64,000 nt of DNA from Panulirus ornatus (GCF_036320965.1 NC_092271.1:15021096-15085095); one strand, 5' to 3'. Shown: positions 10,496 to 22,986, numbered from the stretch's first letter. The notes: a model not told the origin generated them from the letters alone. Made by a program: numbers and translations.

Positions 10496-10925
10496 GTTGT
10501 AAGTCCCCAGAGCTGTTGTTTGTGAGATGGAAGCTCGTGAGTCCATAGGTCTTTTGTTTGTGAGATGGAAGCTCGTGAGTCCATAGAGCTCTTGTTTGTG
10601 AGATGGAAGCTCGTGAGTCCATAGGTCTTTTGTTTGTGAGATGGAAGCTCGTGAGTCCATAGAGCTGTTGTTTGTGAAATGGAAGCTCGTAAGTCCCTAG
10701 AGCTCTTGTTTTTGAAATAGAAGCTCGTAAGTCCCTAGAGCTCTTGTTTTTGAAATGGAAGCTTGTAAGTCCCGAGAGCTCTTGTTTGTGAAATAGAAGC
10801 TCGTAAGTCCCTAGAGCTCTTGTTTTTGAAATGGAAGCTCGTAAGTCCCTAGAGCTCTTGTTTGTGAAATGGAAGCTCGTAAGTCCCGAGAGCTTTTGTT
10901 TGTTAAAAGTAAGTTGTAAGTCCGC
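10496..10925. repeat. 39 bp minisatellite, ~11 copies
   Basis: The unit contains gatggaagctcgtgagtcc and a cttgtttgtga segment; the unit start at 10525 recurs at 10564, giving 39 bp. Later copies carry aaatggaagctcgtaagtcc. 39 is divisible by three, so the minus strand stays open (a 209-codon frame), which I consider an artefact. Confidence 0.92.
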
Positions 10926-11293
10926 AGAGTTTATTGCTTGTGATGTCTGGGTTGTCATTGACCAGATTTCTTGGTTGTGAGTTGTTGTAAGTTGTGGGTT
11001 CTCAATCCGTTTTTTTTTTATGATAAAAAAGATTATCACTGGGATTTTTTTTTTATTAGTTATCCTTATTTGATTTTTTCCATGTGTGAAAAAAACTATT
11101 TGCCGAGTATTTCAATAGAATTTTATTAAATGCCATCCGTTTGATCTCTTATCAAAAGATGATACACGTCCAGATGTGTTCCTCCCTCTGCTGTGATGTA
11201 TAAGGCCTCAGAATATGGCAGGAATGGCAGGGTTCATTTGTGAGGAAAGTGTGGACGTTGTAGAAGCTGCAGGTAGAAGTGATATATTCTTTA

Positions 11294-11296
<3 letters not shown>

Positions 11297-11366
<70 letters not shown>
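11297..11366. repeat. (GA)35 microsatellite
   Basis: Uninterrupted 70 bp GA run. Confidence 0.97.
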
Positions 11367-11368
<2 letters not shown>

Positions 11369-11516
11369 CTTTGGTAGGTAGGACGTGGTAGGTGATGAAC
11401 ATGATCGTCAGGTGACCATAACGAATCTTCAGACGGGGAGGAAGTACAGGCCACACTTCAGAAAGGAAGATTAGACCTTGTTAGAGGCCGGGGGTGAAAG
11501 TTGGAGGCTCCACTGT

Positions 11517-11540
11517 AGAGAGAGAGAGAGAGAGAGAGAG
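11517..11540. repeat. (GA)12 microsatellite
   Basis: Uninterrupted 24 bp GA run. Confidence 0.95.
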
Positions 11541-12280
11541 TATGTGTGTCATGGTGGACGTGCTTATCGGATGGATGTGACACCTCGTGGCCTTAACGAG
11601 GCTTGGTCGTCATGCTCACAGCTGCCGACGATGGGCGGTGGACGGTTCGTGGTTTTTCCCTCCCCTGTGTGGAGGAAGATTATTAGTGTCAGTGAGGCCA
11701 GCCGGCCTGGGTGCTGCCTCACCCGAGGACCGTCACACACTGCGCTACCTCCTCTCCTCTCTTCCCCCACACACAAAATACTGTATTGGTCACTCAGAGT
11801 TGACTCACTCCATATGTAGGTAGAATATTCATCCTTTTCTGATGTAGATAACTTGTGCACGCATGTCAGAAATGTTGAGATTTGGAAACTAAATCTTTGT
11901 TATTATGTGAGTGACATATCATGAAGTGTTCGAAGTATCAGTAATGGCCGGTTATGTCATAGGGAAATATTAAGATATCAAGTGAAGGTGGATGTAGGCT
12001 TTCTTCCAGGGCGGCAGGAGTATAAAACTATTTGTATGGAGAAGGTTTTCGTGCAAGTCATGAGGTAGGCTGGGACACAACATTTGCTACCAGATCCACA
12101 CAGCTGTGTGCCTGGTCACCCCTTGCATCACTCATCTCACCCTACTGACAGACGCTGCAAGGTTCCGTTCTCTTATGTTGGGGGAGTTTGTCTCTCAGAT
12201 CATGAGGTAACCCTGAAAGTCTTCATGGTAATGGTGTTTTGCCCCGTGGATATCATGTGGGAGGGTGGCCAGTGTCGCCT
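11541..12280. other. Unique sequence, no gene recognised
   Basis: Unique DNA upstream of the 30 bp array. Small open frames exist but none has a recognisable domain. Confidence 0.45.
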
Positions 12281-13795
12281 AGCTGGAGGGGCCGTCCACC
12301 TCCCCCCTACTCACGTCAGGATGGAGGATCGCCCAGTCTCCCACGTCAGGATGGAGGAATTCCCCCTCTCCCTCGTCAGGATGGAGGAACGCCCAGTCTC
12401 CCACGTCAGGATGGAGGAACGGCCCCCCTCTCCCTCGTCAGGCTGGAGGAATGCCCCCTCTCCCACGTCAGGATGGAGGAACGCCCCCTCTCCCACGTCA
12501 GGATGGAGGAACACCCCCCTCTCCCACGTCAGGATGGAGGAATGCCCCCTCTCCCTCGTCAGGCTGGAGGAATGCCCCCTCTCCCACGTCAGGATGGAGG
12601 AATTCCCCCTCTCCCACGTCAGGATGGAGGAACACCCCCCTCTCCCACGTCAGGATGGAGGAATGCCCCCTCTCCCCCGTCAGGATGGAGGAACGGCCCC
12701 CTCTCCCCCGTCAGGATGGAGGAACGCCCCCTCTCCCTCGTCAGGATGGAGGAACACCCCCTCTCCCACGTCAGGATGGAGGAATGCCCCCTCTCCCACG
12801 TCAGGATGGAGGAACGGCCCCCCTCTCCCTCGTCAGGCTGGAGGAATGCCCCCTCTCCCACGTCAGGATGGAGGAACGCCCCCTCTCCCACGTCAGGATG
12901 GAGGAACATCCCCTCTCCCACGTCAGGATGGGGGAACGCCTCCTCTCCCACGTCAGGATGGAGGAACGCCCCCCTCTCCCACGTCAGGTTGGAGGAACGC
13001 CCCCTCTCCCTCGTCAGGATGGAGAAACGCCCCCCTCTCCCACGTCAGGATGGAGGAATGCCCCTTCTCCCACGTCAGGATGGAGGAACGGCCCCCTCTC
13101 CCACGTCAGGCTGGAGGAATGCCCCTTCTCCCACGTCAGGATGGAGGAACGGCCCCCTCTCCTACGTCAGGCTGGAGGAACGCCCCCTCTCCCACGTCAG
13201 GATGGAGGAACACCCCCTCTCCCACGTCAGGCTGGAGGAACGCCCCCTCTCCCACGTCAGGATGGAGGAACACCCCCTCTCCCACGTCAGGCTGGAGGAA
13301 CGCCCCCTCTCCCACGTCAGGATGGAGGAACGCGTCCTCTCCCACGTCAGGCTGGAGGAACGCCCCCTCTCCCACGTCAGGATGGGGGAACGCCTCCTCT
13401 CCCACGTCAGGATGGAGGAACGCCCCCCTCTCCCACGTCAGGTTGGAGGAACGCCCCCTCTCCCTCGTCAGGATGGAGAAACGCCCCCCTCTCCCACGTC
13501 AGGATGGAGGAATGCCCCTTCTCCCACGTCAGGATGGAGGAACGGCCCCCTCTCCCACGTCAGGCTGGAGGAACGCCCCCTCTCCCTCGTCAGGATGGAG
13601 AAACGCCCCCCTCTCCCACGTCAGGATGGAGGAATGCCCCTTCTCCCACGTCAGGATGGAGGAACGGCCCCCTCTCCCACGTCAGGCTGGAGGAACGCCT
13701 CCTCTCCCACGTCAGGATGGAGGAACACCCCCTCTCCCACGTCAGGCTGGAGGAAAGCCCCCTCTCCCACGTCAGGATGGAGGAACGCCCCCACC
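12281..13795. repeat. 30 bp minisatellite, ~50 copies (1.5 kb)
   Basis: The unit is ggatggaggaacgccccctc plus tcccacgtca. Variants have an extra C in the C-run, gctggagg for gatggagg, ccctcgtca for ccacgtca, and acggcccc. Units are 30 or 31 bp, so all three plus-strand frames stay open for more than 1.4 kb (643, 528 and 474 codons) with peptide motifs such as SGWRNAPSPT and LPRQDGGTPP. Higher-order structure is visible: blocks near 12950-13140 recur near 13385-13540 and again near 13560-13690. I regard it as a satellite, not a gene. Confidence 0.93.
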
Positions 13796-14289
13796 TACAG
13801 CAAGCTGGGGGATGTGTGCCTGTAATTATCATCGGAGCTTTACCTTTGCCCCATCAGTCCTTCACTGGTACGTGAGGTACTCGAGTACAGCCTGCCACAC
13901 CGCTGCCTCTCACTACAAACACGGTTGCGTCACTTCTCTGTCTTTGGGGTTCAGTCTCAAAGCTGTCACCGCTTCTCTGCAGCATTTTCCACCATTCATG
14001 AGTGTGGCAAACTGATGTATACTAAACATCTTGTTATTACATGCAGTTGGAAATGGAACGTGATAATTGGAACGATTATTTTCGATCTTATATGTTAAAG
14101 CAGAGTGCATGAGGGCAGGAGCACAGTCATGATATAGACCAGAGAACCAAGGCAGAGACGGCAACACCAGGAGTCAAGGTGAAGGTGGTGGCACCTGCCC
14201 CAGACATCATATCAGCACCGGCGGTCACTCGGCTCCCCACCACCACCTGTTGCCTGCCTGATGCTGCCCTGCCTCACCTTGCCGTCCAC
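13796..14289. other. Unique sequence, no gene recognised
   Basis: Flanking sequence after the 30 bp array; the open frame of the array runs on to 14015 without recognisable content. Confidence 0.45.
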
Positions 14290-14680
14290 GCCTCTGTGGT
14301 GCTCACTGGCGTCCTCCCGTCCTTAACGTCGATGTGTCCCTGGCATTTACGGGCGTCCGTGGCGTCTGATACATCCCTAACCTTTATGGTCGTCTCATGC
14401 GTCCGTGGCGTTGATTGGCGTTCACGCATATGAAGTGTATGTACGTCCGTGGCGTATACTGGCGTCCATATGTTTGTAGTGTTCACCGACCTCTACACGC
14501 TATAGCGCCTCTACGTCCGTGGCGTTTACTGGCGTGCACGCGTCCGTACGTCAGTAGAGTTAACGGACGTCCACGCGTCCCCATCATCGTTACGTCCGTA
14601 ACATTGTGTACTGGCGGGACGCGTCTGTACTGTCCGTACGTCCCTGGGGTTGACGCCGCTGTCTTGTACTTTCTGGAACG
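14290..14680. repeat. Degenerate CG-rich repeat around 'gtccgtggcgt'
   Basis: The words gtccgtggcgt, actggcgt and gtccgtacgtc recur irregularly at roughly 45-60 bp, suggesting an old minisatellite. CpG density is noticeably high. It leads directly into the CT tract. Confidence 0.6.
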
Positions 14681-14686
14681 TGTTGC

Positions 14687-14687
<1 letters not shown>

Positions 14688-14774
<87 letters not shown>
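14688..14774. repeat. (TC)43 microsatellite
   Basis: Uninterrupted 87 bp TC run. Confidence 0.97.
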
Positions 14775-14775
<1 letters not shown>

Positions 14776-16336
14776 GGGTGGGGTGAAGTTCATGTAATGA
14801 TTCGTTTGGTCTTTTCCTGCGTCTGTATTTGTACAAGACTTGGGAGAGGGCGTGGATGGCGTAATTTAGAGACATTATATACTTACGATTCGCACCAGGT
14901 TCCTCCTACCCTGGGGGAACAGCATTACTTGCAAGTAGTAAGTATATTTGACCATTTTGTTGTCACAGGTGAATCAGGTATAGAATCGTAGATAATGGAT
15001 TAAAAAAAAAAAAACTGTGATGGTTGAGGATAAGTCGTTTAAGTTTCATTAGGGATGGGTATTTACCGTGATATTATCATGGCTTTCATAAGAGTTTACG
15101 GTACCTTGGCGGGCCCGAGGTAGGGTCAACACAGGAATGCCCTTGGGTCAACAGTGAGCCAGACGGAGCGAGACAGTCAGCATGTACAGTGGCGCGTCGC
15201 CCACTCCTCACTCTTTTGTGGTCTTATTATATCAATAAATACCAAGTGCTCGTTTGTGTGCCTGCAAGAATATAGATGATTTAACTTAAATGTGATACGA
15301 GTGTCCCGAGATGTAGTTGATGGCTTGGTGACTTCGCGTCAGCAGAGGTATGCACATTCTTCGTGATGGGTTGACGAGGCTTCACAGTATAAATAAGAAC
15401 TGGTGCGATATACAGAGGCGCTATCTTTCCTGGGCAGTTACGACCTTATCCCAGCCGCTTGGAACGCCACGCTCGCTCGCGTGAATAAGTTACCCAGGCG
15501 TCTTTACTTCGAGTACCGTCGTTTTCTTTGATATACCTTTGCAGAAACTTGCGTAATCTTAGTATTTTTAGCGGCGTTGAGAAAAGTCATACGACGTGGA
15601 TTAATTGGTTTCTCTTCATCATGAGATTTAGTTTGCGTCACAACCGAGCACAGTGAAAGATTTAGAGATTAGAATATATATTTTTAAGGTGATATTTACT
15701 GAAGCGTATGCTCGCGATCTAGGTGTATGATCTCTGATCTGTGATGCCACGGTAAATAAATGATACACAGGATGGAAGCAAAACTTCGTCTAACTTTAGT
15801 TAGGGGCCGAAATGGACGTCATATTCTTTATAGACTTCTATAAATGCCATCATTTACTGTAAATTTACAGTGTTTTGTAAGGATTGCGCCGTCATATTGT
15901 ATCAGTGTAACACGTGAATCCGTTTTCGTAAGCAACGCGTTTATTAGAAATTCACTTCTCACATGCCGTTTTCTGTAATTTTCTGTTTTCCTTCAAATGT
16001 TTGGTTGGGAATCCAACTCAGAATATGATGGTACACGTTACATCAGCAGTGTGAAGTAATCATGTACAGGAAGTATAGGGTCATCGTAGCTTTGTATAAC
16101 CCATGCTTTGGTTGGTAAGTTATCTAAGGATGGTTACCGTATGTAAGAGGCGGGTCACTCTGCTTGAAGATTAGTTTTATGAATACGTGGCGAGCGGAGT
16201 TAGAGCGCCAGGTGAATTTCCCCTTATACTCTAGTCGACTATTGACCTCCTGTAGCACGACGGTACGAAGTTATGGTACCATGGGCTGGTCGTAGGTTAC
16301 CTGAGCTGGCGTGTTGCTCCGTTGACCATCTCGATG
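14775..16336. other. Unique sequence, no gene recognised
   Basis: About 1.5 kb, fairly AT-rich, with stops in all frames. A TATA-like tataaata at 15388 with a possible initiator cagtt near 15435 is too widely spaced to call as a promoter. Confidence 0.45.
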
Positions 16337-16655
16337 CTGGAGGTGGTGATGGTGGAGGTCGTGGTGCCTCACGGTGGCGGGGAGGTGGTGATGGTGGAGG
16401 TCGTGGTGCATCACGGTGGCGGGGAGGTGGTGATGGTGGAGGTCGTGGTGCCTCACGGTGGCGGAAGGTGGTGATGGTGGAGGTCGTGGTGCCTCACGGT
16501 GGCGGGGAGGTGGTGATGGTGGAGGTCGTGGTGCCTCACGGTGGCGGGAGGTGGTGATGGTGGAGGTCGTGGTGCCTCATGATGGTGTGAGGTGGTGATG
16601 GTGAAGGTTGTGGTGCCTCATGATGGTGTGAGGTGGTGATGGTGGAGGTTGTGGT
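16337..16655. repeat. ~42 bp GGTGATGG-rich minisatellite, ~7 copies
   Basis: The unit is gaggtggtgatggtggaggt plus cgtggtgcctcacggtggcg; the last copies carry catgatggtgtgag. The plus strand is strongly G-rich and the minus strand encodes a His-rich frame, both consequences of the repeat. Confidence 0.9.
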
Positions 16656-18200
16656 GCAAGAATGAGCTATGGCTGAAGTGGAGGAGAGGCCCAGTCGTCA
16701 GGTGACACTTGGCACTGCTGGAGAGTGAAGGGCTGGCTGACAGGTTGATAGGGGTGAGGGAGACGGAGGTGGGGAGGAGGGGGTTAAGTTTTTTTTTTTT
16801 CTGTTTTTCCTCCAGACTCCATGAATCATGAAGGGGATGGGGGGGGGGGTAGGTTAATGATAGACCATCGGTGCCCACCCGACTGTCTTGAGGCTACACG
16901 ACCCACCTAGGGTCGAACGCGGGTCCTCGAGGTGAGTTGAACCTACGCAATGGGTCAAGAACCATAGAAAATTGATAGCTTCAAACTTTTATTCTCTGAA
17001 GAGAGAAAACACACACGCCCGCGCACACACCAAAATGTTTGACATCGTCTGAAACACCTTATTATTCCGGTCGACTTCGTCCACACAAATGATTCTTGTC
17101 CAGTGTTGCCGTCAGCGTGTCCATCAGCTTTGCCTGCTCCACTGAGGCCGTGGAGGCGGGTAACAGTGTTTGTGGTTCACCTGTGTAAAATCGGTCGAGA
17201 TCATGGGCGGCCGGCACTAGATCGTGCATGGCGTTCGCACGGAAATCTTGACGCGGGCTTGCTGGAGGACCTGAAGAGCAACATACATAATCGAAGCCTA
17301 TAGTAATTGAACATTTTTTTTTATTCAGTTTAGTCTTGTTCCATCTGGTAACAGTTCCTTTTACCTTTGTTCACTGTGGAAGGGGCTAGATAAATGCCAG
17401 GCCTGCATACCCTGGGGTTGTACCGTCGTGCTCAATAGACGTAATGTTGTACGCGTGAGGATAAAGTTGGTCATATTCAAAAGGTCTTGTTCTCTATAGA
17501 CTCGACACAGAACCAGGAGCATCCCTGGCCTAAGGGGACGTAGCGTAGGTTAGACAGGAACATTTTGCTGATGCAGTACTTGAAATAAGTGGCTGTATTC
17601 GTGTGTGAGGGGCACCCACGTACTGATTTACCCCCTCGGCCGCCCCCAAGGCCAATTTTTCAAAGCCGTCCCAGCCATACCCTAGCGTATAGCTCTTACG
17701 TATTCATATATTCATGTTTTGAAAATAATGTTGATGCTGTGATAAACGCTTGAAGATGTTCGTGACTTAAGAGGTGTGTATGAATATTTCTCCACATAAT
17801 TGTGCGTGACGGAGTATAAAAAATGTGCCGCCCCAGGCCATGACCTAGTTGGCTATAATTCGGGAGTCGGGCCCCTTGGGGGCGTCTTGCCAGGCTTTAA
17901 GATGGGTAGTATTCCCACCTGGATGCCTTATGGGATCTGATGCTCACCGGGGCTGCTCTGGTTATTTCTTGTGTACGTAAAGAAGTCAACGATGTCGAAG
18001 ACGTGTATCAACATCCCGGGAAGTCTAACCCCTCGTATGACTTGGTGGACCCCAGGGTCGGTCTTACTAATTGGTGTGTTCTTCTTTTTTTCTCTCTCCT
18101 GTTTTTCTCTCGTCTTCAGCATTTGCCGTTGAGACCTTGGTAAAGAGAATCGTCTGATGGCGGGATAGGATTATATATTTTTTCCCGCTCACAACCTCTA
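16656..18200. other. Unique sequence, no gene recognised
   Basis: Unique DNA. A fragment at 17414-17437 (ggttgtaccgtcgtgctca) matches the 21 bp unit of family M but has no core, so it may be a relic. Otherwise no structure was recognised. Confidence 0.45.
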
Positions 18201-18307
18201 GTTTATTCTGGCGGCCGTGATCATCGTGTGGGCGGTAGCGCAAGAGGGTTGTGAAGGGTCCTTGTCATACCGCAGTGGCACCAGGATTATAATACTAAAT
18301 GTTACAA
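18201..18307 (+). mobile_element. Family C short repeat, diverged copy
   Basis: Contains gggcggtagcgcaagaggg, followed by a gtccttgtca-type segment and aatgttaca. It aligns colinearly with the better copy at 47050-47165, including the gtttatt start, but with many differences. Confidence 0.55.
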
Positions 18308-18573
18308 CGTTACTTCACGACATGAGCTTACATTTTTTTTGCCAGTAGTTAAGTCATCAGATAGATGCGAAAAGTGAATGCAGTCTCATGCTTTCAGTAA
18401 TTTTATTATTAATGGTAATATATTGTGATATTTCTTGCATTTTTTTTTTAACGTATCCTTGAATTGCTGTAACTTTTCACTGTCTAATGAGACATAGTGT
18501 CCTAGTTTGTGTTCATATCTCTGACCGCAAACTTTACAACTCTCATGATTGTTAACGCCTCCGGGTCGGCAAA

Positions 18574-18705
18574 GGCGCCAGTGGTGCGTGTAGCCTAGCT
18601 TCTGCTAACGTGCCCTGATCGGTAAAAGGCGCCAGTGGTGCGTGTAGCCTAGCTTCTGCTAACGTGCCCTGATCGGTAGAAGCGCCAATGGTACCTGTAG
18701 CTTAT
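18574..18705. repeat. 54 bp tandem duplication plus partial third copy
   Basis: ggcgccagtggtgcgtgtag begins at 18574 and again at 18628, with the two units nearly identical. A diverged third start (agcgccaatggtacctgtag) follows at 18680. Confidence 0.92.
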
Positions 18706-18888
18706 AGTGCTGATTTACGAGCGACATTTGATCGTCCGCTGATCTTGTTGCTCTCTTCATACACACGTGTTACTCGACGCGTCTCATTGTTGTGGAAATG
18801 GTGTCAATCTTGCACACGTCTGGTAGCTGCTGAGCCTGGCGACTGTCCACGTCGACTTGCGACCAGACTGAGCGAGCGGAGGATGTCT

Positions 18889-20006
18889 GGAATGCCTTCC
18901 CTCTTCGGTGACCTCCTCCTGAATGCCTTCCTTCCTCAGTGACCTCCTCCTGAATGCCTTCCTTCTTCAGTGACCTCCTCCTGAATGCCTTCCTTCTTCG
19001 GTGACCTCCTCCTGAATGCCTTCCTTCTTCGGTGACCTCCTCCTGAATGCCATCCTTCTTCAGTGACCTCCTCCTGAATGCCTTCCTTCTTCAGTGACCT
19101 CCTCCTGAATGCCTTCCTTCTTCAGTGACCTCCTCCTGAATGGCTTCCTTCTTCGGTGACCTCCTCCTGAATGCCTTCCTTCTTCAGTGACCTCCTCCTG
19201 AATGCCATCCTTCTTCAGTGACCTCCTCCTGAATGCCTTCCTTCTTCAGTGACCTCCTCCTGAATGCCTTCCTTCTTCAGTGACCTCCTCCTGAATGCCA
19301 TCCTTCTTCAGTGACCTCCTCCTGAATGCCTTCCTTCTTCAGTGACCTCCTCCTGAATGCCTTCCTTCTTCGGTGACCTCCTCCTGAATGCCTTCCTTCT
19401 TCGGTGACCTCCTCCTGAATGCCATCCTTCTTCAGTGACCTCCTCCTGAATGCCTTCCTTCTTCAGTGACCTCCTCCTGAATGCCTTCCTTCTTCGGTGA
19501 CCTCCTCCTGAATGCCTTCCTTCTTCAGTGACCTCCTCCTGAATGCCTTCCTTCTTCGGTGACCTCCTCCTGAATGCCTTCCTTCTTCAGTGACCTCCTC
19601 CTGAATGCCATCCTTCTTCAGTGACCTCCTCCTGAATGCCTTCCTTCTTCAGTGACCTCCTCCTGAATGCCATCCTTCTTCAGTGACCTCCTCCTGAATG
19701 CCTTCCTTCTTCGGTGACCTCCTCCTGAATGCCATCCTTCTTCAGTGACCTCCTCCTGAATGCCTTCCTTCTTCAGTGACCTCCTCCTGAATGCCTTCCT
19801 TCTTCGGTGACCTCCTCCTGAATGCCATCCTTCTTCAGTGACCTCCTCCTGAATGCCTTCCTTCTTCAGTGACCTCCTCCTGAATGCCATCCTTCTTCAG
19901 TGACCTCCTCCTGAATGCCATCCTTCTTCAGTGACCTCCTCCTGAATGCCATCCTTCTTCAGTGACCTCCTCCTGAATGCCATCCTTCTTCAGTGACCTC
20001 CTCCTT
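18889..20006. repeat. 31 bp minisatellite, ~36 copies (1.1 kb)
   Basis: The unit is tgacctcctcctgaatgcct plus tccttcttcag. The variable sites are gcctt/gccat and cag/cgg, and they form non-random strings along the array. The period of 31 means three units make 93 bp, which gives a 31-residue protein period on the minus strand. No sign of a gene. Confidence 0.95.
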
Positions 20007-20221
20007 CGTGGTTGATGGCGGTTTGGTCAGAAGAGGTTTATTGTGTAGGGTTTGGTTACGGGAAGTGTAGTTCGTATATAGAAGGGTGTGATGGAGTTGG
20101 GCAGGGGTTGTGAGTCGTGCTTTACGCTTGAAATATGATCTGATTCTCTGCTTGAGTAATATTTGATGTGCTGTTGGACTTTTAGCATCTACTGCATACC
20201 TAAAGTTGAATCCTATCTTAG

Positions 20222-20222
<1 letters not shown>

Positions 20223-20281
<59 letters not shown>
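20223..20281. repeat. (AC)29 microsatellite
   Basis: Uninterrupted AC run of about 59 bp. Confidence 0.97.
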
Positions 20282-20282
<1 letters not shown>

Positions 20283-20670
20283 GAGTTAAGTAATTACCAC
20301 CCATTCGTTTGGAGGAGAGCCAGATGATTAGCTGGAAAACGCCCTAGCCAGTGACAAAAACTCGCCGCTGATTGGCTGAACATTAATCCATGACAGATGT
20401 GGCTTCCAGGACTTGTCCCCAGGAAGAGGGAGGGAGGGAGGAACTGTTGTGCCACCTTTACTGCAGATAATTTACGAGTTCTGGAATAATAATTCTCAGT
20501 AATTTGACGTAATGCCTCTCGTTATCATTAACATGTGCAGGAAAAAGTCGAAGTCGTTTGTGATTATATTTCTTCGTCATTCCAGTTTGGTCGATCAAGT
20601 TTGATACGTCTGCTGTGATCGTGTTTTATAACTCCGCCGTGTGAATAGAACCAGTTTTTCGCCGACGTTA

Positions 20671-21275
20671 ACCTCTTGAGCTGTACGGTAACGATCCTCA
20701 GGGTGGATGGCCGGGCCGTTGACTTGGTCCTCATGAATCAGTTGGAGAGTCAGGCCATCGTGCTCAAAGGGTCGTGCCATCTTGCTCAAGGGATCTACGG
20801 TCGTGTTCGGAGGTCGCACCATCGTGCTTAAGGGTTCTGTGGTCGTGTTCGGAGGTCGCACCGTCGTGCTTAAGGGTTCTGTGGTCATGTTCGGAGGTCT
20901 TACCATCGTGCTCAAGGGTCGTGCCATTGTGCTCAAGGGTTCTGTAGTCGTGTTCGGAGGTCGCACCATCGTGCTTAAGGGTCGTGTCATTGTGCTCAAG
21001 GGTTCTGTAGTCGTGTTCGGAGGTCGCACCATCGTGCTCAAGGGTCGTGCCCTTGTGCTCAAGGGTCCTGCAGTCGTGTTCGGAGGTCGCACCATCGTGC
21101 TCAAGGGTCGTGCCATTGTGCTCAAGGGTTCTGTAGTCGTGTTCGGAGGTCGCACCATCGTGCTCAAGGGTCGTGTCATTGTGCTCAAGGGTTCTTTGGT
21201 CGTGTTCGGAGGTCGTACCGTCGTGCTCAAGGTGTTCTATGGTCGTGCTGAGAGGTCGGAGCGTCGTGCGAAGGG
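20671..21275 (+). mobile_element. Family M palindromic element with expanded 21 bp array
   Basis: The short left arm reads (reverse complement) ggccatccaccctgaggatc then gttaccgtacagctcaagag. The centre is near 20735 and the right arm continues as ggagagtcaggccatcgtgc followed by about 23 units of the type ggtcgtgccatcgtgctcaag. Alternate units carry tctgtagtcgtgttcggagg, so there is a higher-order period. Expansion is on the right arm, opposite to the 8.1 kb copy in plus coordinates but the same in element sense. Confidence 0.8.
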
Positions 21276-21555
21276 GGTGGGTGCCTCTCCCGAAATACCT
21301 GGCCGGGTCTAAGTTGAGCAGAGACAGTCATCACTACACCATGCGTCAGGTGGGCCCAGGTTGGTGGGCCGCGAGGTGCATCATCACCCACATCTCGTGG
21401 CGGCTGTTGTATGTGACCTAGTGTGTGGCAGAGGGACGACGGGTGGTGCGCGCTGAGATGAGGCAGGTGTGGTGGAGTGGGCGTACATGGAGGTGCAGTG
21501 GACGAGATACGTCCCGATCTGTGATGAGTTATTTCTATTACTATATAGTTGATGA

Positions 21556-22555
21556 GCAGGTATATACGCGAGGTATATAGCCAGGTATATACACGAGATC
21601 TTTACGGTGTGGCAGATAGCCAGGTATATACACGAGATCTTTACGGTATGGCAGATAGCCAGGTATATACACGAGATCTTTACGGTGTGGCAGATAGCCA
21701 GGTATATACACGAGATCTTTACGGTATGGCAGATAGCCAGGTATATATACACGAGATCTTTACGGTGTGGCAGATAGCCAGGTATATATACACGAGATCT
21801 TTAAGGTATGGCAGATAGCCAGGTATATACACGAGATCTTTACGGTGTGGCAGATAGCCAGGTATATACACGAGACCTTTACGGTGTGGCAGATAGCCAG
21901 GTATATACACGAGATCTTTACGGTATGGCAGATAGCCAGGTATATACACGAGATCTTTACGGTATGGCAGATAGCCAGGTATATACACGAGATCTTTACG
22001 GTATGGCAGATAGCCAGGTATATACACGAGATCTTTACGGTGTGGCAGATAGCCAGGTATATACACGAGATCTTTACGGTGTGGCAGATAACCAGGTATA
22101 TACACGAGATCTTTACGGTATGGCAGATAGCCAGGTATATACACGAGATCTTTACGGTGTGGCAGATAGCCAGGTATATACACGAGATCTTTACGGTGTG
22201 GCAGATAACCAGGTATATACACGAGATCTTTACGGCATGGCAGATAGCCAGGTATATACACGAGATCTTTACGGTGTGGCAGATAACCAGGTATATACAC
22301 GAGATCTTTACGGCATGGCAGATAGCCAGGTATATACGCGAGATCTTTACGGTATGGCAGATAGCCAGGTATATACACGAGATCTTTAAGGTATGGCAGA
22401 TAGCCAGGTATATACGCAAGATCTCAGAGAGACACAAGATTTTTAAAGTATTATTTAAACATGAGGTCCTTAAGGTATGGCGACTACCCATGTATACGTA
22501 TGGCCTTTGAAGTGTGGCAGATCGCCAGGTATACGTACGATATTTTAGGTACAAC
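21556..22555. repeat. 39 bp minisatellite, ~23 copies, degenerate 3' edge
   Basis: The unit is agccaggtatatacacgaga plus tctttacggtatggcagat. Copies are regular from 21556 to about 22432, then decay through 22555 (tatggcgactacccatgta, gtggcagatcgccaggtata). 39 is divisible by three, so frames on both strands stay open (VYTRDLYGVADSQ on plus, CHTVKISCIYLAI on minus), which is not evidence of translation. Confidence 0.95.
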
Positions 22556-22901
22556 AAGTAACGAGTATACATGAGAAGTTCAGAAGGCTGTGGGTCTGAT
22601 AGACTAGATGACAGGGGCAGGGACGATAAGGATCCGTCACCCGTGACGGAGACAAAGTGGGTTGCCTTATATATACCCGGGTTGACAGCTGTTAAGGTAC
22701 ACACTCTTGATAATGGATCACGAAAGCCTCACGACTCATTCGTACGGGTCTCTTCACTTGGTCAGTGTTTAAAGGGCGAGTTTTATAACGGTTTATCGAT
22801 ATTCTTTTTATCATGTCCCCCGAGACCTTACATGCCCCGCGACGCAGCTGCCGCAAAGAAGACACCGAGCACTTACCCCTCAGGTGTCCTTATGATCTCC
22901 G

Positions 22902-22902
<1 letters not shown>

Positions 22903-22985
<83 letters not shown>
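22903..22985. repeat. (AC)41 microsatellite
   Basis: Uninterrupted AC run of 83 bp. Confidence 0.97.

Positions 22986-22986
<1 letters not shown>

Noticed and set aside
12084..14015. 643-codon open frame as a real protein gene
   Set aside because: All three plus frames are open because the satellite unit is 30 bp; the flanks show no conserved domain, splice context or codon bias.
15380..15440. TATA-box promoter at tataaata
   Set aside because: The initiator-like word is about 48 bp away and no open frame or donor follows.
20782..21312. 176-codon frame through the 21 bp array
   Set aside because: Unit length divisible by three keeps several frames open; it follows the satellite exactly.
21556..22440. 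CRISPR-like array
   Set aside because: Repeats are directly adjacent with no unique spacers; this is a tandem minisatellite in a eukaryotic genome. The same applies to the arrays at 8.1, 10.5, 12.3, 18.9, 33.1 and 56.6 kb.
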